A stretch of 64,000 nt of DNA from Lentzea albida (GTDB lineage: Bacteria; Actinomycetota; Actinomycetes; Mycobacteriales; Pseudonocardiaceae). Below, piece by piece: positions 52,908 through 60,420 of the stretch (positions are counted from its first letter, which is position 1; every line of letters starts with the position of its first letter). The notes beneath the pieces are model-generated. The model saw only the letters and a list, made by a program, of their open reading frames with translations. It did not search any database and was not told where the DNA came from. The stretch covers positions 248,001 through 312,000 of the forward strand of contig NZ_FOFV01000010.1 in assembly GCF_900111005.1 (NCBI RefSeq), read 5' to 3'. Position numbers and translations under genes: made by a program.

Positions 52908-54701
52908 ATGCCCTTCCGGTCCAGGAAACTCACGCGTCTCGGGATCGCCGCCCTGGCAGCGGTGGCGGTCACCGCGCCTCCCGCCAGCGCCGCTGCCGCA
53001 CCGGCCGCTGGTCCGGGCAGCGCCACCGCACCCGCCACCGCCGGCCCCGACGCCGCTGCGGCGACGGCTGCCGGTCCCGCCACCGGCACCGGCACCGCCG
53101 CCACCGCCACCGCCAGTCTCGCCACCGCCGCACCCACCACCGGTCCCAGCGCCGCGGCCCCCGGCAGCCCGGCCCAGACCCCGCCCCTGGGGTGGAACAG
53201 CTGGAACAGCTTCGGCTGCGGCATCACCGAGGGCCAGGTCCGCCAGGCCGCCGAGGCGATGGTGTCGTCGGGCATGCGCGACGCCGGCTACCAGTACGTC
53301 GTCGTGGACGACTGCTGGTTCGACCCGCAGCGCGACTCGGCGGGCAACCTCCGCTCGCACCCGTCGAAGTTCCCCAGCGGCATGAAGGCGCTGGGCGACT
53401 ACATCCACGCCCGCGGCCTGAAGTTCGGCATCTACCAGGTGCCGAACGAGAGGACGTGCGCGCAGACCACCGGCGCCCACCCCGGCTCGACCGGCAGCAA
53501 GGGCCACGAGGTCCAGGACGCCGGCACGTTCGCGTCGTGGGGTGTCGACTACCTCAAGTACGACTGGTGCTCGGGCGCCGGCACCCGCGACGAGCAGGTG
53601 GCCCGGTTCTCGATCATGCGCGACGCCCTGCGCGCCACCGGACGGCCGATCGTCTACAGCATCAACCCCAACAGCTTCCACGCCATCACCGGCGACCGGT
53701 ACGACTGGGGGCAGGTCGCCGACCTGTGGCGCACCACCGAGGACCTGCTGGACATCTGGCAGAACGGCAACGTCAACAGCTATCCGATGGGCGTGGGCAA
53801 CGTCCTCGACGTCACCGCCCCGCTCGCGGCGCAGTCCGGTCCCGGCCACTGGAACGACCCGGACATGCTGGTGGTCGGGCGCCCCGGGCTCACCCTCACC
53901 GAGTCCCGCTCGCACTTCGCGCTCTGGGCGTTGATGGCGGCGCCGCTGATGGCGGGCAACGACATCCGCACCATGTCCGCCGACGTGAGCGCGGTCCTGC
54001 GCAACCAGCGCCTGATCGCGGTGAACCAGGACGCCCTCGGTGCGGGAGGGCGGAGGGTGCGCGACGACGGGACCGCGGAGGTGTTCGCCAAACCCCTCGC
54101 GGACGGCTCGGTCGCCGTCGGCCTCTTCAACCGGGGCGACGCCACCGCGACCATCACCACCACGGCCGCCCAGACCGGTCTGTCGGGGAGCGCCTTCACC
54201 CTCACCGACCTGTGGACCGGCGGCACGTCCGCCACCACGGGCGCGATCTCCGCCTCCGTTCCCGCGCACGGCGTCGCCGTGTACCGGGTGACGGGCGGGA
54301 GCCCGGTGCAGAGCACCACGTCCCCGTTGCGCGGGGCGGGGGCGAACCGCTGCCTCGACGTCGAGAACGGGTCCACCGCGGCCGGGACCGCCGTCGTGAT
54401 CCAGGACTGCCTCACGCCCGCGTCGCAGCGGTGGACGTCCTGGCCGAACGGCGAGGTGCGCGTGTTCGGGGACAAGTGCCTCGACGCCTACGACCAGGGC
54501 ACCGCGAACGGCACGCGCGTCATCGTCTGGCAGTGCAACGGCCAGGCGAACCAGCGCTGGACGTTCGGCTCCGACGGGACGCTGCGCAACGCGAACGCCG
54601 GCCTGTGCCTCGACGTCGAACGGGCCGCGACGGCCAACGGCTCGAGGCTCGTGCTGTGGACCTGCAACGGCCAGTCCAACCAGAGGTGGACGCGATCATG
54701 A
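52908..54701 (+). CDS. Secreted GH27 alpha-galactosidase (or beta-L-arabinopyranosidase) with CBM13
   Basis: 597 residues. Signal peptide about 1-28, then an unusual 60-residue Ala/Thr/Gly/Pro-only segment; GH27 barrel from about 90 (TPPLGWNSWNSFGC). Nucleophile D219 in YLKYDWC; acid/base Asp in HWNDPDML. The DDCW sequence near 134-137 is the normal alpha-galactosidase form, which I take as slight support for galactosidase over arabinopyranosidase. All-beta domain about 390-460, then a ricin-type CBM13 about 470-597 with repeated QRWT/NQRWT ends. ATG 52908 with GGGAGAAAGG upstream. Stop overlaps the GH43 start. Confidence 0.9.
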   Translation: MPFRSRKLTRLGIAALAAVAVTAPPASAAAAPAAGPGSATAPATAGPDAAAATAAGPATGTGTAATATASLATAAPTTGPSAAAPGSPAQTPPLGWNSWNSFGCGITEGQVRQAAEAMVSSGMRDAGYQYVVVDDCWFDPQRDSAGNLRSHPSKFPSGMKALGDYIHARGLKFGIYQVPNERTCAQTTGAHPGSTGSKGHEVQDAGTFASWGVDYLKYDWCSGAGTRDEQVARFSIMRDALRATGRPIVYSINPNSFHAITGDRYDWGQVADLWRTTEDLLDIWQNGNVNSYPMGVGNVLDVTAPLAAQSGPGHWNDPDMLVVGRPGLTLTESRSHFALWALMAAPLMAGNDIRTMSADVSAVLRNQRLIAVNQDALGAGGRRVRDDGTAEVFAKPLADGSVAVGLFNRGDATATITTTAAQTGLSGSAFTLTDLWTGGTSATTGAISASVPAHGVAVYRVTGGSPVQSTTSPLRGAGANRCLDVENGSTAAGTAVVIQDCLTPASQRWTSWPNGEVRVFGDKCLDAYDQGTANGTRVIVWQCNGQANQRWTFGSDGTLRNANAGLCLDVERAATANGSRLVLWTCNGQSNQRWTRS

Positions 54702-56635
54702 GGTGGTTCCCGGCCGCGTTGTCGGCACTCACCCTGGTGGCGGCGGGAGTCGCCGCGAGCACGGCGGCGCAGGCGGCTCCCGGCTGTGCGGTCACCTACA
54801 CGAAGACCTCGGAGTGGCAGGGCGGTTTCGGCGCTTCCGTGTCCATCACGAACACCGGTGACGCGATCACCGGCTGGACGCTGGAGTGGACCTACGCGTC
54901 CGGCCAGCAAGTCGGGCAGCACTGGAACGCCGTGATCACGCAGAGCGGCGCGGAGGTGAGCGCGCGCAACGCCGGCTACAACGCGACGATCCCGTCCGGT
55001 GGCCGGGTCGAGTTCGGGTTCAACGCCACGGCCGGCTCCTCCAACCCGGCACCGGCCTCCTTCCGCCTCAACGGAACGACCTGCGGGGACACCGGCACAC
55101 CCACGACCACCACGACAACCACCACGACCACCACGCCGAGGCCGTCGTCCTTCACCAATCCGGTGCTGTGGCAGGACTTCGCGGACATCGACATCATCCG
55201 CGTCGGCGACGCTTACTACTACTCGGCGTCGACCATGCACTACTCGCCGGGGGCCCCGGTCCTGCGGTCCTACGACCTGGTCAACTGGGAGTTCGCCGGA
55301 CATTCCGTGCCGCGACTGGACTTCGGCGCCAAGTACGACCTCAACGGCGCCAGGGGGTACGTGCGGGGCATCTGGGCGTCGTTCCTCAACCACCGCAAGA
55401 GCAACAACACCTTCTACTGGGGTGGCTGCGTCGACTTCGCGCAGACGCACATCTACACCGCCACCTCCGTGGACGCGCAGTGGTCGAAGCTGTCGACGAT
55501 CAACAAGTGCTATTACGACGCCGGAATGCTGGTCGACGACAACGACACGATGTACGTCGCCTACGGCAACACGACGATCAGCGTCGCGCAGCTTTCGGCG
55601 GACGGGAAGTCGGAGGTGCGGTCGCAGCAGGTGTTCCAGACCCCGTCGACCATCGGGACGCTCGAGGGTGCGCGGTTCTACAAGCGCAACGGCAGCTACT
55701 ACATCTGGTTGACCAGGCCCGCGAACGGCCAGTACGTGCTCAAGGCGTCGAGCCCGTTCGGTCCCTACACCGTGCAGCAGGTGCTGCTGGACATGCCCGG
55801 CCCGATCCAGGGCGGGGGAGTGCCGCACCAAGGCGGTCTGGTGCAGACGCAGAACGGCGACTGGTACTACATGGCGTTCGTGGACGCCTACCCCGGCGGG
55901 CGGGTGCCGGTGCTCGCGCCGATCACCTGGACCTCCGACGGCTGGCCGCGCGTCACCACCGCCAACGGAGGCTGGGGCGTGAACTACCCGATGCCGAACC
56001 TGCCGTCGCGGCCGGTGAAACCCATGACCGGCGTCGACACCTTCGACGGCACGGTGCTCAAGCCGCAGTGGGAGTGGAACCACAACCCGGACACCACGAA
56101 GTACAGCGTGAACAACGGTCTGCGGCTGTCCACGGCGACCGTCACCAACGACCTCTACAACGCCCGCAACACCCTCACCCACCGCGTCCAGGGCCCGACG
56201 TCGACCGGCACCGTCGCGCTGGACCTGACCTCGATGCGCGACGGCGACCGCACCGGTCTCGCGATGCTGCGCGACTCCTCGGCGTGGATAGGCGTCAAGC
56301 GCGACAACGGCCGCAACCGCGTCGTCGTGGTCAACGGACTGACCATGGACGGCAACTGGAACACCACGGGCACCGGCACCGAGACCGCGAGCGTGAACCT
56401 CGCCGGAACCCGGATCTGGTTGCGCGCCAACGCCGACATCCGGCCCGGCAGCGGACGGCAGGCCAGGTTCTCCTACAGCACCGACGGGGTCAACTTCACG
56501 TCGCTGGGCTCCGGCTTCACGCTGAAGAACGAGTGGCAGTTCTTCATGGGCTACCGGTTCGGCATCTTCAACCACGCCACACAGGCACTGGGCGGATCGG
56601 TCACCGTGCAGCGCTTCGAGCTCACGACTCCATGA
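54698..56635 (+). CDS. Secreted CBM2-GH43 beta-xylosidase/arabinofuranosidase
   Basis: 645 residues. Signal peptide about 1-26; CBM2 about 29-130; Thr run (11); GH43 propeller about 150-445 (base Asp in FADIDIIRVGDAYYYSAS, Glu in TLEGARFYKRNGSYY as acid candidate) and a C-terminal beta-sandwich about 450-645 of the XynB-C type (TFDGTVLKPQWEWNHNPD). Probable activity on xylan or arabinoxylan decorations at the cell exterior; exact specificity cannot be read. ATG 54698 overlaps the GH27 stop (ATGA). Convergent with the sigma-region-4 gene, 14-bp overlap. Confidence 0.9.
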   Translation: MRWFPAALSALTLVAAGVAASTAAQAAPGCAVTYTKTSEWQGGFGASVSITNTGDAITGWTLEWTYASGQQVGQHWNAVITQSGAEVSARNAGYNATIPSGGRVEFGFNATAGSSNPAPASFRLNGTTCGDTGTPTTTTTTTTTTTPRPSSFTNPVLWQDFADIDIIRVGDAYYYSASTMHYSPGAPVLRSYDLVNWEFAGHSVPRLDFGAKYDLNGARGYVRGIWASFLNHRKSNNTFYWGGCVDFAQTHIYTATSVDAQWSKLSTINKCYYDAGMLVDDNDTMYVAYGNTTISVAQLSADGKSEVRSQQVFQTPSTIGTLEGARFYKRNGSYYIWLTRPANGQYVLKASSPFGPYTVQQVLLDMPGPIQGGGVPHQGGLVQTQNGDWYYMAFVDAYPGGRVPVLAPITWTSDGWPRVTTANGGWGVNYPMPNLPSRPVKPMTGVDTFDGTVLKPQWEWNHNPDTTKYSVNNGLRLSTATVTNDLYNARNTLTHRVQGPTSTGTVALDLTSMRDGDRTGLAMLRDSSAWIGVKRDNGRNRVVVVNGLTMDGNWNTTGTGTETASVNLAGTRIWLRANADIRPGSGRQARFSYSTDGVNFTSLGSGFTLKNEWQFFMGYRFGIFNHATQALGGSVTVQRFELTTP

Positions 56636-56840
56636 CCCCGTTGTCCCGCAGGGCGTTCCTCAAGGCGTGCAGGCCGTGGTTCAACCTCGATTTCACGGTG
56701 TCCTGCGGCAGCCCCAGTTCGTCGGCGAGCTCGGCGACGGACCGGTGGCGGTAGAAGGCCCGCACGACCACCACCCGGTGCTCGGGTTCGAGCGAGGACA
56801 AGGCCTCGGCGACGAGGGCCGCACTGCGGGGTGCGTTCAC
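56622..56840 (-). CDS. Stand-alone sigma-70 region 4 protein or truncated ECF sigma factor
   Basis: 72 residues from GTG 56840. Only sigma region 4 is present: ALSSLEPEHRVVVVRAFYRHRSVAELADELGLPQDTVKSRLNHGLHALRNAL, a clean helix-turn-helix with the family's TVKSRL recognition helix. Region 2, needed for -10 recognition and core binding, is absent, and the sequence upstream on this strand is the adenylating-enzyme gene. The GTG lies 7 bp after that gene's stop, so the unit looks translationally coupled. Either a domesticated DNA-binding protein or the 3' remnant of an ECF sigma gene truncated by rearrangement. The 3' end overlaps the GH43 gene by 14 bp. Confidence 0.65.
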   Translation of the reverse strand: MNAPRSAALVAEALSSLEPEHRVVVVRAFYRHRSVAELADELGLPQDTVKSRLNHGLHALRNALRDNGVMES

Positions 56841-56847
56841 GGGTGCC

Positions 56848-58374
56848 TCACACCTGCGAGCGGAGTGCCCGCGCACGGCGTCCGTCCAAACGGGACAGAA
56901 GTGCGTGCCGGTCGACCTTGCCGCGATCCGTCGTGGGCAGTGCGTCGACCGGCACGATCAGCGTCGGCACGCAGTAGTGCGGCAACCGCCGCGAGACCGC
57001 CTGCTTGGCCACCTCCGGCGCGGCCGTGCCGGGACTGATGAACCCGACGAGCCTCCCGTCGTGGACCAGGGTCGTGGCGCGCTCGCAGCCCACTGCCCCC
57101 TCCAGCGCCTCGGTGACCGCGTCCAGCTCGAAGCGGTGCCCGAGCACCTCGACCTGGTCGCCGGCGCGGCCGTGGTGCTCCAGGTCGCCGTCGGCGGTCC
57201 ACCTGCCGAGGTCACCGGTGCGGAACATCAGGCCGCCGCCCCTCAGGAACGGGTCGGGCCGGTACCGCCGCGCCGTCAGGTCGAGGTCGCCCGCGTACCC
57301 CGCGGTCACGCCGGCGCCGCCGATCCACACCTCGCCGACGGCACCGGCGGGCAGCGGCTGGAGGTCGTCGCCGAGCACGTACACCGTCGTGTTCGGCACC
57401 GGCCTGCCGAGGGTGAGCCGCCCGCCACCCGGTTCGTGGCGCCGCACCGCGGCGGCGATGGAGACCTCGGTCGGCCCGTACGCGTGGTGCAGGGCCACGC
57501 GGGTCGACCACGTGTCCGCCAGCGCCTGCGGGCAGCGTTCGCCGGCGACCACGACCGTGCGGACGCGGTGGCAGACCTCGGGGTCCAGGGACGCGAGCAC
57601 GCCCGGTGTGGCGATGACGACGTCGGCCTCGCTCGCCGTCTGCTCGGCGTCGTCGCCGCGGAGCACGAGGGTGCCTCCGTTCGCGAGGGTGCCGAGCACC
57701 TCCCAGATCGCCAGGTCGCAGGCGATGTCCTGCAGTTGCGACACCCTGGTCCCCGGCGTGATGCCCAGCGATCCGGGGGCGGTGAGCAGGACGTTGCACA
57801 GGTTGGCGTGGGAGATCCGCACGCCGGTGGCACCGCTGTAGACCACGGCGGCGGCGTCCGACTCGGCGGTGATGGTGCGGCAGAACGCGCCGACGTCGGG
57901 CAGCGCGTCGACCACGACGATCCGCGCCAGGTGGTCGGGCACCTCGTCCGCGCTCGTGGTGAGCACCACGTCGATGCGCGCGGTGCGGACGACGTGCCGC
58001 AACCGGGCCTCCGTCGCGGTGGCGGTGTCCTGCGGCACGTAGGCCGCTCCCGCCTTGAGCACCGCGAGGACACCCACGACCATGGAGATCGACCGCGTCA
58101 GGAACAGGCCGACGTGGTCACCGGGACGCACGCCGCCGCGGATCAGGAGTTCGGCCAGCAGCCCGGCCCTGGCGTCGAGCTCCGCGTAGGTCAGCGACTC
58201 GCCGAGGTGCTCCACCGCGGTCGCGCGCGGGCGCTGGGCGGCGTGTGCCTCGAACGCGTGGTGGACGTGGTCGAACGGAGGGGTGCGGATCGGCCCGGCG
58301 CCGAACGCCCGGAACAGCGCGCTGTCGGCGGCGGACAGCCCCCGCAGGGCGGTCTCCAGGAACTCGGCTGCCAC
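56848..58374 (-). CDS. AMP-forming adenylating enzyme (NRPS A-domain-like), degenerate P-loop
   Basis: 508 residues, GTG 58374 with AGGAGG 7 nt upstream. ANL-superfamily fold of a stand-alone NRPS-type adenylation domain: LTYAELDARAGLLAELL, AVLKAGAAYVPQD (A2), YGPTEVSIAA (A5), FRTGDLGRWTADGDLEHHGRAGDQVEVLGHRFEL (A7/A8) and TDRGKVDRHAL with the A10 Lys. The A3 phosphate-binding loop, normally SGTTGxPKG, is eroded to YSGATGVRISH, so activity may be weak or altered. No carrier protein or condensation domain is adjacent. An amino or aryl acid substrate is only a guess. Confidence 0.8.
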   Translation of the reverse strand: MAAEFLETALRGLSAADSALFRAFGAGPIRTPPFDHVHHAFEAHAAQRPRATAVEHLGESLTYAELDARAGLLAELLIRGGVRPGDHVGLFLTRSISMVVGVLAVLKAGAAYVPQDTATATEARLRHVVRTARIDVVLTTSADEVPDHLARIVVVDALPDVGAFCRTITAESDAAAVVYSGATGVRISHANLCNVLLTAPGSLGITPGTRVSQLQDIACDLAIWEVLGTLANGGTLVLRGDDAEQTASEADVVIATPGVLASLDPEVCHRVRTVVVAGERCPQALADTWSTRVALHHAYGPTEVSIAAAVRRHEPGGGRLTLGRPVPNTTVYVLGDDLQPLPAGAVGEVWIGGAGVTAGYAGDLDLTARRYRPDPFLRGGGLMFRTGDLGRWTADGDLEHHGRAGDQVEVLGHRFELDAVTEALEGAVGCERATTLVHDGRLVGFISPGTAAPEVAKQAVSRRLPHYCVPTLIVPVDALPTTDRGKVDRHALLSRLDGRRARALRSQV

Positions 58375-58442
58375 GACAGGACCTCCTCACGAGCGGTGTC
58401 CCTCCATCTTGAACGAAACAGACCAGTCGTGGTGACAAGCTG

Positions 58443-58463
58443 TCGATTCACCGGTCGAATCGA
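58443..58463. promoter_or_regulatory. Inverted repeat in divergent promoter region
   Basis: TCGATTC (58443-58449) and GAATCGA (58457-58463) flank ACCGGTC. Placed between the divergent adenylating-enzyme and Nudix genes; candidate operator, regulator unknown. Confidence 0.4.
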
Positions 58464-58495
58464 TAAAGCCGTTGTGTCGCATCGGCTTGCACGGT

Positions 58496-58933
58496 ATGGG
58501 ATCGGCCGGGCAGAGTCGGGAGGTGGACGAGGGAACGAACATCGTGATGATCAACCCCGCGGGCCGGGTGCTGCTCTACCTGCGGGACGACAAGCCCGGG
58601 ATCAGGTTCCCGAACACCTGGTGCCTGCCCGGCGGGTACCTCGAGGAGGGCGAGACCCCGCACGAGTGCATCAGGCGGGAGATCGAGGAGGAGATGGGCG
58701 TCGTCCTCGGGGCGGACGACGTGCACCACCTGTGCTCCGAGGAGCGCTCCTACGGCATCGAGCACACGTTCTGGGCCGAGGCGGACCTCGACCTCGACCG
58801 GGTGGTGCTCACCGAGGGTCAGCGGCTGCGGTGGTTCACCCCGGAGGAGGTCGCGGCCCACGAACTGGGCTACGAGGACAACGCGATCCTCGCCGAGTTC
58901 TTCGCGCGCGCCGGCCATCACCCAGGTGGATGA
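58496..58933 (+). CDS. Nudix hydrolase
   Basis: About 145 residues. A perfect Nudix box GGYLEEGETPHECIRREIEEEMGV supplies the metal-binding Glu residues, preceded by the strand NIVMINPAGRVLLYLRDD and followed by a normal C-terminal half. Hydrolyses a nucleoside diphosphate linked to another group; the substrate is not predictable. Start uncertain: ATG 58496, GTG 58523 and GTG 58544 are possible and none has an ideal Shine-Dalgarno; the longest sensible frame is given. Divergent from the adenylating enzyme. Confidence 0.88.
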   Translation: MGSAGQSREVDEGTNIVMINPAGRVLLYLRDDKPGIRFPNTWCLPGGYLEEGETPHECIRREIEEEMGVVLGADDVHHLCSEERSYGIEHTFWAEADLDLDRVVLTEGQRLRWFTPEEVAAHELGYEDNAILAEFFARAGHHPGG

Positions 58934-58986
58934 TCACCGGGCGCGCCGGTTTGTCGTGGTCGTCTGCGCATATGAGCATCTGTCCT

Positions 58987-59319
58987 ATGACGACAGTCGA
59001 CCACGCTCCCGCCGAACTGCACCGCCACACCCACGGTCCCGGCTGCGGCCACGACGCCGTCGTGCACCGCGACCACGTCGACTACCTGCACGACGGCCAC
59101 CTGCACCGCGAACACGTGACGGATCGCGGTGTGCACTACGACGAGTGCGACAAGTGCCGGTGCGCGCACTGCGCGGACTCCTGCGCGCAGTGCGACTGCA
59201 CGGACTGCGACTGCCCCACCTGCAACCACGCCCGTTGCGCGTGCGACGGCTGCGACGACTCGTGCGCCAACTGCACGTGTGCCGAGTGCAGCTGCCCCAC
59301 GTGCGCGCACGCGGCCTGA
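58987..59319 (+). CDS. His-rich/Cys-rich small metal-binding protein
   Basis: 110 residues with two parts. The N-terminal half (1-50) is packed with His (HRHTHGPGCGH, VHRDHVDYLHDGHLHREH), a pattern known from actinobacterial metal-responsive proteins. The C-terminal half (52-110) has 19 Cys, mostly as CxC and CxxC (CDKCRCAHC, CDCTDCDCPTC, CTCAECSCPTC), like a bacterial metallothionein. No enzyme fold. Probably binds zinc, copper or cadmium in the cytoplasm. ATG 58987; the upstream CATATG...CTATG stretch might hold a metal-sensor site, unproven. Convergent with galM, 1 bp between stops. Confidence 0.8.
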   Translation: MTTVDHAPAELHRHTHGPGCGHDAVVHRDHVDYLHDGHLHREHVTDRGVHYDECDKCRCAHCADSCAQCDCTDCDCPTCNHARCACDGCDDSCANCTCAECSCPTCAHAA

Positions 59320-59320
59320 G

Positions 59321-60406
59321 TCAGTCCGCAGTGGACAGTTGGAACACCGTCTCCTGGTGGTAGACCTCGCCGGGCCGCAACACCGTGCTGGGGAAGTCCG
59401 GCCGGTTCGGCGAGTCCGGGAAGTGCTGCGCCTCCAGGGCGAACCCGGCACCGGGACCGTAGGGGCGGCCGCCGGTGCCGACCAGGTCGTCGGTGAGGAA
59501 GTTGCCCGAGTAGAACTGCAGGCCCGGCTCGGTGGTCCACAGCGTCAGCAGCCGCCCGGACCCCGGGTCGCACGCCTGCGCGGCGAACGACGCCCCGGAG
59601 GAGTCCAGCACCCAGTTGTGGTCGTAGCCGCCCGCGATGCCGAGTTGCGGGTGCGGCGCGCCGATGCGGGCGCCGATGGCCGTCGGCAGCCGGAAGTCGA
59701 ACGGGCCGCCGTCCACGGCGACCGGGTCGCCCACCGGGATCAGCGTCTCGTCGACCGGGCAGAACCGGCCCGCGTTCAGCATCAGCGACTGGCCGTGCAC
59801 GTCGCCGGTGCCCTCGCCGGCGAGGTTCCAGTAGGTGTGGTTGGTCATGTTGAGGACGGTGGGCGCGTCCGCGGTCGCGGTGTAGGTGATCGTGAGGCGG
59901 TTGTGCCGGTCGAGCCGGTACGTCACCTGCGCGGCCACGGCGCCGGGGAACCCGCCGTCCCCGTCCGGGCTCACCAGGTCGAGCCGCACGCCCACGCTGT
60001 CCGGTTCGCGCAGTTCGGACGCGGACCACACCCGCGTGTCGAAGCCGTTCGGCCCGCCGTGCAGGCTGTTCGGGCCGTCGTTGACGGGCAGCCGGTAGCC
60101 GACGTCGTCGAGGGTGAAGGCGCCGCGGGCGATCCGGTTTGCGTACCGGCCGATGACGGCGCCGAAGAACACCCTGTTCTCGCCGGGCTGGCTGTTCTTG
60201 ACGTAGTCGTCGAGCGAGGAGAACCCGAGCACCACGTTGGCGGGGACGCCGTCGCGGTCCGGCGCCTCCAGCGACTGGACGATGCCGCCGTAGTCCAGCA
60301 CGCGCACGGTGAGCCCACCGGGCCACGCCAGGACGTACCGGTGGACGGCGGTGTCACCGATGTGGCCGAACAGTTCCCGGTGGAGCGCGGGTTCCCGCTG
60401 CGACAT
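59321..60406 (-). CDS. galM: Aldose 1-epimerase (mutarotase)
   Basis: 361 residues, usual GalM length, no signal peptide. GalM-type beta-sandwich: FGAVIGRYANRIA near 80-92, the catalytic His in MTNHTYWNLAG and the catalytic Glu in GFALEAQHFPDSPN near the C-terminus. Interconverts alpha and beta anomers of aldoses (galactose, arabinose, xylose, glucose), helping sugars released nearby reach the right anomer for isomerase or kinase. Lies 14 bp downstream of the double-GH43 gene on the same strand, so likely in the same operon as that enzyme and the xylose-type ABC importer. Confidence 0.95.
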   Translation of the reverse strand: MSQREPALHRELFGHIGDTAVHRYVLAWPGGLTVRVLDYGGIVQSLEAPDRDGVPANVVLGFSSLDDYVKNSQPGENRVFFGAVIGRYANRIARGAFTLDDVGYRLPVNDGPNSLHGGPNGFDTRVWSASELREPDSVGVRLDLVSPDGDGGFPGAVAAQVTYRLDRHNRLTITYTATADAPTVLNMTNHTYWNLAGEGTGDVHGQSLMLNAGRFCPVDETLIPVGDPVAVDGGPFDFRLPTAIGARIGAPHPQLGIAGGYDHNWVLDSSGASFAAQACDPGSGRLLTLWTTEPGLQFYSGNFLTDDLVGTGGRPYGPGAGFALEAQHFPDSPNRPDFPSTVLRPGEVYHQETVFQLSTAD

Positions 60407-60420
60407 CGAACTCCTCGTGA

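Noticed and set aside
56848-58374. Adenylating enzyme as evidence for an NRPS cluster
   Set aside because: No carrier, condensation or thioesterase domain, no MbtH-like gene and no tailoring enzyme nearby; the phosphate loop is degenerate.
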